7,748 nucleotides of DNA, taken from the NCBI GenBank assembly GCA_018241455.1, contig JAFEDW010000095.1, positions 1 to 7,748 on the forward strand, written 5' to 3'. The position numbers were made by a program, and so were the translations under genes. The notes under the pieces are model-generated. The model did not search any database. It was not told where the DNA came from and saw nothing but the letters and a program-made list of their open reading frames with translations. Numbering within the stretch: the first letter of the stretch is position 1; each line of letters begins with the position of its first letter. Below are positions 1-6,022 of the stretch, piece after piece. Origin of the DNA: Pseudomonadota bacterium. GTDB lineage: Bacteria; Pseudomonadota; Gammaproteobacteria; Steroidobacterales; Steroidobacteraceae.

Positions 1-2
1 GC

Positions 3-446
3 TTCGAGATCACCGAGACCGCGTTGCTCAAGGACCCGCGCGCGCTGGCCGCGCGCCTGCAGTCGCTGCGCAACTTCGGTTCGCAACTGCTGATCGACGA
101 TTTCGGCACCGGCTATTCCGGACTGAGCTACCTGGCGGACCTGCCGGTCGACGCGATCAAGATCGACCGCAGCTTCGTCAGCGATCTCGGCCGCGTCGAC
201 GCGCGCGCCTCGATCGTCGGCGCGGTCATCGACATGGCGAGGAAACTCAGCATGTCGACGATCGCCGAAGGCGTCGAGACGCCGGCGCAGGCGGCGATGC
301 TGCGTGCGCAGGGCTGCGAGTTCGCGCAGGGATTCCACTTCAGCAAGCCGGTCAGCGCCAGCCATTGCCGCACATTGTTCGATCAGCTCGGCTGGGAGCA
401 ACCCACGCACTCGAGCCTGATGGCGCGCGTGCTGCGCGGCAGCTAG
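3..446 (+). CDS. EAL-domain c-di-GMP phosphodiesterase, C-terminal part (5' truncated)
   Basis: This is the last 147 residues of a protein that begins left of the window; the frame is open from base 3 to TAG at 444-446. Seen: a FEITE segment at the left edge (the ELTE-type metal-binding Glu), DDFGTGYSGLSYL, IKIDRSFV, AEGVET and GCEFAQGFHFSKP. In known EAL domains these carry the metal-binding acidic residues, the catalytic Lys, the Glu of loop 8 and the late Gln, so this half of the active site looks intact. The EAL signature itself and any GGDEF, PAS or membrane sensor part lie outside the window. The family hydrolyses cyclic di-GMP to pGpG and so favours motility over biofilm. The protein ends about 25 residues after the domain, so nothing else is fused at the C-terminus. 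Activity is inferred, and the signal it senses cannot be judged. A leucine-initiated start at base 24 lies inside the domain and is not the real start. Confidence 0.93.
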   Translation, partial: FEITETALLKDPRALAARLQSLRNFGSQLLIDDFGTGYSGLSYLADLPVDAIKIDRSFVSDLGRVDARASIVGAVIDMARKLSMSTIAEGVETPAQAAMLRAQGCEFAQGFHFSKPVSASHCRTLFDQLGWEQPTHSSLMARVLRGS

Positions 447-468
447 TACCGGAGCGCGCGGGCCGGTC

Positions 469-477
469 TGGTATGCT
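469..477 (+). promoter_or_regulatory. Extended -10 promoter for the yebC-family gene
   Basis: TGG at 469-471 followed directly by TATGCT at 472-477 matches an extended -10 element (TGn plus a 4/6 -10 hexamer). It lies 31 bp before the ATG at 509, which predicts a transcript start near 484. No good -35 is visible at the usual distance, as expected for extended -10 promoters. It sits in the 62-bp gap after the EAL gene, so the yebC-type gene probably has its own promoter. Not tested. Confidence 0.5.
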
Positions 478-508
478 CGCGCGTCTTTGCAACGTGGGAT
501 GAGCCGGC

Positions 509-1231
509 ATGGGCCGCATTTTCGAAGTCCGCAAGCATGCGATGTTCGCGCGCTGGAACCGCATGGCCAAGCAGTTCGCGCGCATCTCGAAGGACATCGC
601 GATGACGGTCAAGTCCGGTGGCGCGGACCCGGCCTCCAATCCGGCGCTGCGGCGCGTGATCCAGAACGCGCGCGCCGTCAACATGCCGAAGGACAAGGTC
701 GAGGCCGCGATCAAGCGCGCCTCCGGGCGCGACGCCGCCAACTATCACGAAGCGATCTACGAGGGATACGCGCCGCACGGCGTCGCGCTGCTGGTGGAGA
801 CCGCGACCGACAATCCGACCCGCACCGTGGCGCATGTGCGCAACATCTTCGCCAAGCACGGCGGCAATCTCGGCACCACCGGCAGTGTCGCGTTCCAGTT
901 TCGCAAGATGGGCGTGTTCCGCCTCGATCCGGCCGGCATCGACCAGGACAGCCTCGAGCTCGACATGATCGATCACGGGCTGCAGGAAATGGGCGAGAGC
1001 AGCGGCGAGAAGGGCGAACCGCAGCTGGTGCTGCGCTGCGAGTTCGCCGATTTCGGCCGCTTGCAGGAAGCGCTCGAGGCGCGCGGCATCACGCCGCTGT
1101 CGGCCGAGCACGAATACATCTGCTCGGCGCCGACCGAACTGCCCGAGGCACAGGCCGCCGAAGCGCTGGAACTGATCGACCTGCTCGAGCAGGACGACGA
1201 CGTGCAGCGCGTGTTCCACACGCTGGCCTGA
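509..1231 (+). CDS. YebC/PmpR/TACO1-family protein (translation factor or regulator)
   Basis: A 240-residue protein, the normal length for the YebC/TACO1 family. Seen: an MGR start, a basic N-terminal helix region, the segment NPALRRVIQNARAVNMPKD (about residues 48-66), YEGYAPHGVALLVET, NPTRTVAHVRNIFAKHGGNLG, GSVAFQFRKMG, and the acidic C-terminal end EQDDDVQRVFHTLA. These follow the three-domain family order. Family members were long described as transcriptional regulators. Later work on TACO1 and bacterial relatives points to a role at the ribosome on difficult, proline-rich stretches, in the cytoplasm. The N-terminus (MGRIFEVRKH) differs from the classical YebC opening (MAGHSKWANI) and resembles the YeeN-like or second class, so I give no symbol. 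ATG 509 is chosen because MGR opens such proteins; a weak GGGA at 496-499 lies 9 nt upstream. The gene converges on the AsnC-type gene and is probably a single-gene unit. Confidence 0.93.
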   Translation: MGRIFEVRKHAMFARWNRMAKQFARISKDIAMTVKSGGADPASNPALRRVIQNARAVNMPKDKVEAAIKRASGRDAANYHEAIYEGYAPHGVALLVETATDNPTRTVAHVRNIFAKHGGNLGTTGSVAFQFRKMGVFRLDPAGIDQDSLELDMIDHGLQEMGESSGEKGEPQLVLRCEFADFGRLQEALEARGITPLSAEHEYICSAPTELPEAQAAEALELIDLLEQDDDVQRVFHTLA

Positions 1232-1258
1232 AGCGCAGCGGGCTGGCGCCCGCAGCTT
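1231..1258. terminator. Hairpin between convergent genes, candidate bidirectional terminator
   Basis: A GC-rich stem GCGGGC (1238-1243) / GCCCGC (1248-1253) encloses a 4-nt TGGC loop. It is extended after a small internal loop by AAGC (1231-1234) pairing with GCTT (1255-1258). It starts at the last base of the yebC-type stop and ends 4 bp before the stop of the AsnC-type gene, the expected place for a shared terminator. There is no run of T on either side, so it is not a classical intrinsic terminator. It may work with Rho or simply protect 3' ends. Confidence 0.5.
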
Positions 1259-1262
1259 GGGC

Positions 1263-1694
1263 TCAGCGGTCGATGCGCGTCGACAGCACGATCGACGACA
1301 CCGTGCGATCGATGCCGTCGAGCGAACCGATCTGGTCGAGCAGGCGGTCCATTTCGGCCACGGTCTCCGTGGTCACGATGGCGATGCAATCGTGCTGGCC
1401 ACTCACCGCGTAGAGCTTGCGCACCTCCGGTAATCGGCGCAGCGCCGCCTCGGCCCGCGCCTGGAGCTTCGGCACGACGGTGACCATCACGTGCGCCTGG
1501 ATCTGCGCGCGTTCGGTCTCCGCACCCATGCGCACCGTAAAGCCAGTGATGACCTGCCGGGCCAGCAGGCGCTCGATACGGCTGTGCACCGTGGTGCGCG
1601 ACAGCCCGAGCCGCCGGCCCAGTTGCGCCGTGGAGGCGCGGCCGTCTTCGCGCAGCAGCGCCAGGATTTCGCGGTCGGTGGTGTCAATCGTCAT
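1263..1694 (-). CDS. Lrp/AsnC-family transcriptional regulator
   Basis: A 143-residue protein, slightly short of but normal for the Lrp/AsnC family. Seen: the typical opening TDREILALL, a winged helix-turn-helix at about residues 5-51 with the recognition helix SRTTVHSRIERL (32-43), a linker strand, then a RAM effector domain (about 66-143) with the conserved GQHD turn (99-102) and a final beta-strand. Relatives bind DNA as dimers assembled into octamers and sense amino acids. It is divergent from a lysine-degradation operon and separated by 115 bp with three matching palindromes, so I infer that it controls that operon and itself, with lysine or a pathway intermediate as effector. The ATG at 1692-1694 matches the family's N-terminus. 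No Shine-Dalgarno precedes it, and a perfect TATAAT lies only 9 bp upstream, so the mRNA is probably leaderless or nearly so. The effector is inference; the family call is firm. Confidence 0.95.
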   Translation of the reverse strand: MTIDTTDREILALLREDGRASTAQLGRRLGLSRTTVHSRIERLLARQVITGFTVRMGAETERAQIQAHVMVTVVPKLQARAEAALRRLPEVRKLYAVSGQHDCIAIVTTETVAEMDRLLDQIGSLDGIDRTVSSIVLSTRIDR

Positions 1695-1700
1695 AATGAC
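1690..1700. promoter_or_regulatory. Palindromic operator site 1, overlapping the regulator start codon
   Basis: GTCATAATGAC is a perfect 11-bp palindrome (GTCAT-A-ATGAC). It covers the regulator's ATG (1692-1694, minus strand) and the predicted transcript start near 1697. Binding here should block the regulator's own promoter. It is the best of three related sites (see 1711 and 1733). The link to the AsnC-type protein is inferred from position and repetition. Confidence 0.7.
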
Positions 1701-1703
1701 AGA

Positions 1704-1709
1704 ATTATA
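1704..1709 (-). promoter_or_regulatory. Perfect -10 box (TATAAT) for the AsnC-type gene
   Basis: Read on the minus strand, 1709 to 1704 is TATAAT, a full consensus -10. With a 6-nt discriminator the transcript would start at the A at 1697, 3 nt before the ATG; with 9 nt it would start on the ATG itself. The hexamer 17 bp upstream (GAGCAC) is a poor -35. Sites 1 and 2 flank the box on both sides, which suggests autoregulation. Confidence 0.65.
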
Positions 1710-1710
1710 C

Positions 1711-1721
1711 GTCGTAATGAC
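1711..1721. promoter_or_regulatory. Palindromic operator site 2
   Basis: GTCGTAATGAC differs from the perfect palindrome of site 1 at one base. Flanking C1710 and G1722 extend the dyad to 13 bp. Its centre (1716) is 21 bp from that of site 1 (1695), two helical turns. It fills the spacer just upstream of the regulator's -10. Confidence 0.7.
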
Positions 1722-1732
1722 GAAAAGTGCTC

Positions 1733-1743
1733 GTCATATTGAC
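1733..1743. promoter_or_regulatory. Palindromic operator site 3
   Basis: GTCATATTGAC differs from site 1 at one base. Flanking C1732 and G1744 again extend the dyad to 13 bp. Its centre (1738) is 22 bp from site 2, so all three sites lie on nearly the same face of the helix, as expected for cooperative Lrp-type binding. It overlaps TTGACG (1739-1744), a -35-like hexamer facing the lysine genes, but no good -10 follows at 16-18 bp. Confidence 0.7.
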
Positions 1744-1763
1744 GCTTTTAGGGCTGCTTTTCG

Positions 1764-1780
1764 CATGGCCCTTTGCCATG
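1764..1780. repeat. Inverted repeat CATGGC-N5-GCCATG in the leader of the lysine operon
   Basis: CATGGC (1764-1769) and GCCATG (1775-1780) are perfect complements around CCTTT. They lie 30 bp before the ATG of the first lysine gene. The element could be a second protein-binding dyad or an RNA hairpin in the leader. The sequence is unrelated to the GTCATAATGAC sites. There is no T-run after it, so a terminator is unlikely. Confidence 0.45.
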
Positions 1781-1809
1781 ATTATCGGCTAATCGACTAC
1801 AGGTGCAGC

Positions 1810-2919
1810 ATGAAGAAAGTAGCCATCGTCGGTGCCGGCAAGATCGGCCACATGATCGCGGACCTGCTCGTCCAGAGTCGCGACTACCAGGTTGCGGTGA
1901 TCGACAAGTCGCCCGAGCAGCTCGCGCGCCTCAAGGCCGCGACGCCGATCGAGTGCATCGCGCTCGATGTCAGCGACCCGCAGGCTGTCGCGCAGGCGCT
2001 GCGCGGGCGCTTTGCGGTGCTGAGCGCCGCGCCCTTCCAGGTGACCGGCAAGATCGCCGAGGCCGCCGCGCTCGCCGGCGTGCACTACCTCGACCTGACC
2101 GAAGACGTCGCCAATACGCGGCGCGTACGCGCGCTCGCGGCCACCGCCGGCACCGCGTTCATTCCGCAGTGCGGGCTGGCGCCGGGCTTCATCACGATCG
2201 TCGGCTACGACCTGGCGAAGCATTTCGACCAGCTGCAGGACGTGCGGCTGCGGGTCGGCGCCCTGCCCCAGTACCCCTCCAACGCCCTGAATTACAACCT
2301 CACGTGGAGCACCGACGGGGTCATCAACGAGTACTGCGAGCCCTGCGAGGAAATCGCCAATGGCGAACTCGTCAACGCCCCGCCGCTCGAGGAGCGCGAG
2401 GAATTCTCGCTCGACGGCGTGACCTACGAGGCGTTCAATACCTCGGGCGGGGTCGGCACGTTGTGCGAGACGCTGCGCGGCAAGGTGCGCAACCTCAATT
2501 ACCGTACAATCCGCTACCCGGGGCACGCCGCGATCATGAAGGCGTTGCTGCAGGACCTGCGCTTGCGCGAGCGGCGCGACGTGCTGAAAGATATCCTCGA
2601 GCACTCGCTCCCCACGACGCTGCAGGACGTGGTCATCGTGTTCGTGACGGTCACTGGCATGAAGAAAGGACGCCTCGTGCAGGAAACCTACGCCAACAAG
2701 GTCTACGGCCAGACGCTGAACGGCGTCGAGCGCAGTGCGATCCAGCTCACCACCGCCGCCGGCATCTGCGCCGTGCTCGACATGCTGGCCGACAAGCGGC
2801 TGCCGCAGCAGGGATTCATCCGCCAGGAAGACGTGCCGCTGAAGGATTTCCTCGCCAACCGCTTCGGCCGCATCTATGCGATGCGGCCACAGCAGACGCT
2901 GGGCATGACCGGCACATGA
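1810..2919 (+). CDS. Saccharopine dehydrogenase / lysine 6-dehydrogenase-like oxidoreductase
   Basis: A 369-residue protein of the saccharopine dehydrogenase family (COG1748-like). Seen: an N-terminal Rossmann motif VGAGKIG (residues 7-13), an acidic residue D32 at the end of the second strand (VAVID), which suggests NAD rather than NADP, then HYLDLTED (92-99) and CGLAPG (121-126), followed by the catalytic/dimer domain. The family either oxidises saccharopine to 2-aminoadipate 6-semialdehyde plus glutamate, or, in the lysine 6-dehydrogenase branch of similar length, deaminates lysine directly to the same semialdehyde. The next gene uses that semialdehyde. No lysine-ketoglutarate reductase domain is fused or adjacent, so the one-step enzyme is a real alternative. 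ATG 1810 is chosen because the Rossmann strand starts at once (MKKVAIVG) and AGG at 1801-1803 gives a Shine-Dalgarno. The frame stays open upstream, but that stretch crosses the operators and the antisense regulator gene. Its stop overlaps the next start (ATGA). Confidence 0.88.
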   Translation: MKKVAIVGAGKIGHMIADLLVQSRDYQVAVIDKSPEQLARLKAATPIECIALDVSDPQAVAQALRGRFAVLSAAPFQVTGKIAEAAALAGVHYLDLTEDVANTRRVRALAATAGTAFIPQCGLAPGFITIVGYDLAKHFDQLQDVRLRVGALPQYPSNALNYNLTWSTDGVINEYCEPCEEIANGELVNAPPLEEREEFSLDGVTYEAFNTSGGVGTLCETLRGKVRNLNYRTIRYPGHAAIMKALLQDLRLRERRDVLKDILEHSLPTTLQDVVIVFVTVTGMKKGRLVQETYANKVYGQTLNGVERSAIQLTTAAGICAVLDMLADKRLPQQGFIRQEDVPLKDFLANRFGRIYAMRPQQTLGMTGT

Positions 2920-4421
2920 GTTTTCGCGCCATCATGCAGGAAGCCGGCGTGCCGCCGGCCACCGCGCCGATCGCCGGCGCGTTGCAGGCGCACACGCCGA
3001 TCGACGGCTCGGCGCTCTCGTACGTTCCGGTCGACAACGCCGAGGTCATCGGCGCACGCATTGCCGCAGCGCAGGAAGCCTTCCTGGTCTGGCGCGCGGT
3101 GCCGGCGCCGGTGCGCGGCGAATTGATCCGCCGCTTCGCGCGCCGCGTGCGTCGCGACAAGCAGGCGCTCGGGAAACTGATTTCGCTCGAGTCCGGCAAG
3201 ATCCTCAGCGAAGGCCTCGGCGAAGTGCAGGAAGTCATCGACATCTGCGATTTCGCCGTCGGCCTCTCGCGCCAGCTCTACGGCCTGACCATTGCATCCG
3301 AACGGCCGGGCCATCACCTGCTCGAGCGCTGGCATCCGCTCGGCCCGGTCGGCGTGATCACCGCGTTCAATTTCCCGATGGCGGTGTGGGCCTGGAACGC
3401 AGCGCTGGCACTGGTGTGCGGCAACACGGTCATCTGGAAGCCCTCCGAGAAGACGCCGCTGTGCGCGCTGGCGCTGCATCGCATCCTCAGCGAAGTGATC
3501 GGCGATTTCGCGCCCGCGCACCCGGCCATCTCGCAACTCGTGATCGGCCGCCGCGAGGCCGGCGAGCAGATCGCGGACAGCGCGACGATACCGCTGGTCA
3601 GCGCGACCGGCAGCACCGCGATGGGCCGCGCTCTCGGTCCGCGCGTCGCCGCGCGATTTGGCCGTTCGCTGCTCGAGCTCGGCGGCAACAACGCCGCGAT
3701 CGTCACGCCGTCGGCCGACCTGGCCTTGAGCCTGCGCGCGATCGTGTTCGCGGCAGCGGGCACGGCCGGCCAGCGCTGCACGACACTACGGCGCCTGATC
3801 GTGCACCGGAGCCTGGCCACGCAGTTGAAAGGCATGCTGCGCAAGTCCTACGCCAGCTTAGCCGTAGGTTCGCCGCTCGAGCGCGACACGCTGGTCGGGC
3901 CGCTGATCGATGCCGGCGCCTTCGTGCGCATGCAATCGGCGCTGGCTGCCGCGCGCCAGGCGGGCGCCACCGTGATCGGCGGCGATCGCGTGCTGCCACC
4001 CGGTCTCGACGGCGGCTACTACGTGCGCCCGGCGCTGGTCGAAACGGACACGCAATTCGAGGCGATGAAAGAGGAGACGTTTGCCCCGATCCTGTACGTG
4101 ATTCCGTACGACAGCTTCGAGCAGGCGCTCGCGCTGCAGAATGAAGTGCGCCAGGGATTGTCGTCGGCGATCTTCACCACCGACATGCGCGAAGCGGAAA
4201 CCTTCCTGTCGGCGACCGGGAGCGATTGCGGCATTGCCAACGTCAACACCGGCCCGAGCGGCGCGGAAATCGGCGGCGCGTTCGGCGGTGAGAAGGAAAC
4301 CGGCGGCGGGCGCGAATCGGGGAGCGATGCCTGGAAGACCTACATGCGCCGGCAGACACAGACCGTCAACTATTCTTCCGCCATGCCGCTCGCGCAGGGC
4401 GTGCAGTTCCCGGTCGAATGA
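2916..4421 (+). CDS. 2-Aminoadipate 6-semialdehyde dehydrogenase (ALDH7 family)
   Basis: A 501-residue protein, full length for an NAD-dependent aldehyde dehydrogenase of the ALDH7/antiquitin type. Seen: ITAFNFPMAVWAWN with oxyanion Asn152, WKPSEKTPL for cofactor binding, TGSTAMGRAL, LELGGNN with general base Glu254, TAGQRCTT with nucleophile Cys288, EETFAPILYV, and the ALDH7-type end GAEIGGAFGGEKETGGGRESGSDAWK. All catalytic residues are present. ALDH7 enzymes oxidise 2-aminoadipate 6-semialdehyde (in equilibrium with piperideine-6-carboxylate) to 2-aminoadipate in the cytoplasm. Bacterial relatives are called AmaB or Pcd. The upstream gene makes this semialdehyde, so the context agrees. The ATG overlaps the stop of the previous gene (ATGA 2916-2919), pointing to coupled translation. 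The frame is open far upstream, through the previous gene, but that part is a shadow with no aldehyde dehydrogenase similarity. Other aldehyde substrates cannot be excluded. Confidence 0.92.
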   Translation: MSFRAIMQEAGVPPATAPIAGALQAHTPIDGSALSYVPVDNAEVIGARIAAAQEAFLVWRAVPAPVRGELIRRFARRVRRDKQALGKLISLESGKILSEGLGEVQEVIDICDFAVGLSRQLYGLTIASERPGHHLLERWHPLGPVGVITAFNFPMAVWAWNAALALVCGNTVIWKPSEKTPLCALALHRILSEVIGDFAPAHPAISQLVIGRREAGEQIADSATIPLVSATGSTAMGRALGPRVAARFGRSLLELGGNNAAIVTPSADLALSLRAIVFAAAGTAGQRCTTLRRLIVHRSLATQLKGMLRKSYASLAVGSPLERDTLVGPLIDAGAFVRMQSALAAARQAGATVIGGDRVLPPGLDGGYYVRPALVETDTQFEAMKEETFAPILYVIPYDSFEQALALQNEVRQGLSSAIFTTDMREAETFLSATGSDCGIANVNTGPSGAEIGGAFGGEKETGGGRESGSDAWKTYMRRQTQTVNYSSAMPLAQGVQFPVE

Positions 4422-5572
4422 ACGCGCTCGACCTGTTCGATTTGCGCGGGAGCCTGACCGAGGAAGAGCAGCTCGTGCAGGACAGCGTCGCGCGGCTGGT
4501 CGACACGCGCGTGCTGCCGATCATCGCCGGGTGCTTCGAGCAGCACCGCTTCCCGCGCGAACTGGTACCCGAGCTCGCGGCGCTCGGCCTGCTCGGCGCG
4601 AGCCTCGAGGGCTACGGTTGCGCCGGGCTCAATTCGATCGCCAGCGGATTGATTTGCCAGGAGCTGGAACGCGGCGATTCGGCGCTGCGCAGCTTCGTGT
4701 CGGTGCAATCCTCGCTGGTGATGTACCCGATCCGCACCTACGGCAGCGAGGCGCAGAAGCAGCAGTACCTGCCGCGCATGGCGCGCGGCGAGCTGATCGG
4801 CTGCTTCGGCCTGACCGAGCCGCACGGCGGTTCGGATCCGGCCAACATGAAGACCCGCGCGCGCCGCAGTGGCGGCGACTGGATCATCAGCGGCTCGAAG
4901 ATGTGGATCACCAACGGCGCGATCGCCGATGCCTGCGTGTGCTGGGCCGACACCGAGGACGGCGTGCGCGGCTTCATCATCGACAAGGGCACGCCGGGGT
5001 TCACGGCCACCGAGATCGAGCACAAGTTTTCGCTGCGCGCCTCCAACACCGGCGCACTGTTCTTCGATGAGGTGCGCGTGCCGGAATCGCAGCGCCTGCC
5101 CGGCGCTGCGGGCCTGAAGGGGCCGCTCTCCTGCCTGACGCAGGCGCGCTACGGCATCGCCTGGGGCGTCATCGGCGCCGCGCAGGCCTGCCTCGCGCAG
5201 CTCATCGATTACACCGCGACACGCGAGCTGTTCGGGCGGCCGCTGGCGCAGAACCAGGCCATCCAGGTGCGGCTCGCCGAGATGGCGCGGGGCATCACCG
5301 CCGCGCAGATGCTGGCGCTCCAACTTGGGCGCCTCAAGGATCGCGGCTCGCTCGAACCGGTGCAGGTGTCGCTCGCCAAGTGGAACAACTGCCGCATGGC
5401 GCTCGATGTCGCGCGCGATTGCCGCGACATGCTCGGCGCCGCCGGCATCAGTGCCGAGTACGCGCCGATCCGCCACATGCTCAACCTCGAGAGCGTGATC
5501 ACCTACGAAGGCACCGAGACCGTGCACCAGCTGGCGGTCGGCCGCGCGCTGACCGGACGCAGCGCGTTCTAG
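4418..5572 (+). CDS. gcdH: Glutaryl-CoA dehydrogenase
   Basis: A 384-residue FAD-dependent acyl-CoA dehydrogenase of normal length. Seen: LRSFVSVQSSLVMYPI (about 90-105) with Arg91, equivalent to the substrate-binding Arg94 of human glutaryl-CoA dehydrogenase; GCFGLTEPHGGSDPANMKTRA; WITNGAIADACVCWA; KFSLRASNTGA; ARYGIAWGVIGAA; QLGRLKD; and TYEGTETVHQLAVGRALTG with catalytic Glu364. This pattern, especially the RS..SVQSSLVM stretch, separates it from short-chain acyl-CoA dehydrogenases. The enzyme converts glutaryl-CoA to crotonyl-CoA and CO2, passing electrons to ETF. It is the lower step of lysine (and tryptophan or glutarate) breakdown. It overlaps the aldehyde dehydrogenase gene by ATGA and completes the three-gene block. 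The 2-aminoadipate aminotransferase and 2-oxoadipate dehydrogenase needed between the two reactions are not in the window. Confidence 0.94.
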   Translation: MNALDLFDLRGSLTEEEQLVQDSVARLVDTRVLPIIAGCFEQHRFPRELVPELAALGLLGASLEGYGCAGLNSIASGLICQELERGDSALRSFVSVQSSLVMYPIRTYGSEAQKQQYLPRMARGELIGCFGLTEPHGGSDPANMKTRARRSGGDWIISGSKMWITNGAIADACVCWADTEDGVRGFIIDKGTPGFTATEIEHKFSLRASNTGALFFDEVRVPESQRLPGAAGLKGPLSCLTQARYGIAWGVIGAAQACLAQLIDYTATRELFGRPLAQNQAIQVRLAEMARGITAAQMLALQLGRLKDRGSLEPVQVSLAKWNNCRMALDVARDCRDMLGAAGISAEYAPIRHMLNLESVITYEGTETVHQLAVGRALTGRSAF

Positions 5573-5590
5573 CGTCGTGGGGGCGCATTC

Positions 5591-6022
5591 ATGAACGCGC
5601 AGTTGGGCAAACGCCGGCGGCGCTGGCCCTATGCGCTGCTGATCATTGCGCTCGGCTTTGCCGCGTACACCTGGCTGACGCTGACCTGGTCGTATTCCGA
5701 CGGCGAACGTGTCGGCATCCTGCAAAAGGTCTCGCGCAAGGGCTGGGTCTGCAAGACCGTCGAGGGCGAGCTGGCGCAGTACGTGGTCAGCGGCGTCATG
5801 CCGCAGATCTGGGAATTTACCGTGCGCGATGCGACCATCGCCAGGCGCCTGAACGCGGCGCTCGGGCAGCGCGTGCGGCTGCACTACACCGAGCACCGCG
5901 GCGTACCCTCGGGCTGTTTCGGTGACACCCGTTATTTCGTCGACCACGTCGAGACCGTCGAGGCGCCGGTACCGATGCCGGCGACGCCCGGTCCGGGTTC
6001 AAGCCAGGAGCAAGGCAGATGA
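5591..6022 (+). CDS. Small membrane-anchored protein of unknown function
   Basis: A 143-residue protein whose function I cannot name. Seen: a basic N-terminus (KRRRR, 7-11), one hydrophobic segment at about 12-33, then a soluble part predicted to face the periplasm by the positive-inside rule. The soluble part has YSDGERVGILQKVSRKGWVCKT (35-56, shown here only as landmarks: Ser36, Gly38, Glu39, Cys54), GELAQYVVS, LGQRVRLHY and CFGDTRYFV (109-117). Cys54 and Cys109 could form a disulfide. The tail is Pro/Gly-rich. I recall similar short proteins in Bacteroidetes and Xanthomonadales, some labelled 6-phosphogluconate dehydrogenase, a label nothing in this sequence supports. GGGGG at 5579-5583 gives a Shine-Dalgarno 7 nt before the ATG. 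The gene starts 18 bp after gcdH and may be cotranscribed with it, but the products do not suggest a link to lysine. Its stop overlaps the next start. Confidence 0.75.
   Translation: MNAQLGKRRRRWPYALLIIALGFAAYTWLTLTWSYSDGERVGILQKVSRKGWVCKTVEGELAQYVVSGVMPQIWEFTVRDATIARRLNAALGQRVRLHYTEHRGVPSGCFGDTRYFVDHVETVEAPVPMPATPGPGSSQEQGR

Noticed and set aside
447..467. ACCGG (448-452) / CCGGT (463-467) stem after the EAL gene as a terminator
   Set aside because: Only 5 bp with a 10-nt loop and no T-run, in GC-rich DNA where such stems are common. It also lies directly against the next gene's promoter.
1739..1767. Sigma-70 promoter for the lysine operon from TTGACG at 1739-1744
   Set aside because: The -35-like hexamer is good, but no hexamer at 16-18 bp has more than three matches to TATAAT, so I do not call it. 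The TTGAC is explained equally well as part of palindrome site 3.
1417..1809. Long upstream extension of the saccharopine dehydrogenase-like frame
   Set aside because: It runs antisense through the AsnC-type gene and across the three operator palindromes, and has no Rossmann-family similarity. The real N-terminus MKKVAIVGAGKIG starts at 1810 after AGG.
1803..2915. Open frame continuous with the aldehyde dehydrogenase, suggesting a fusion protein
   Set aside because: The translation is Arg/Ala-rich shadow of the saccharopine dehydrogenase-like gene in another frame. Aldehyde dehydrogenase similarity starts only after ATG 2916.
4370..5947. 525-codon minus-strand open frame opposite gcdH
   Set aside because: A typical antisense shadow in high-GC DNA. 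The protein looks like low-complexity His/Arg/Ala/Leu sequence without a recognisable domain, whereas gcdH on the other strand is clear.
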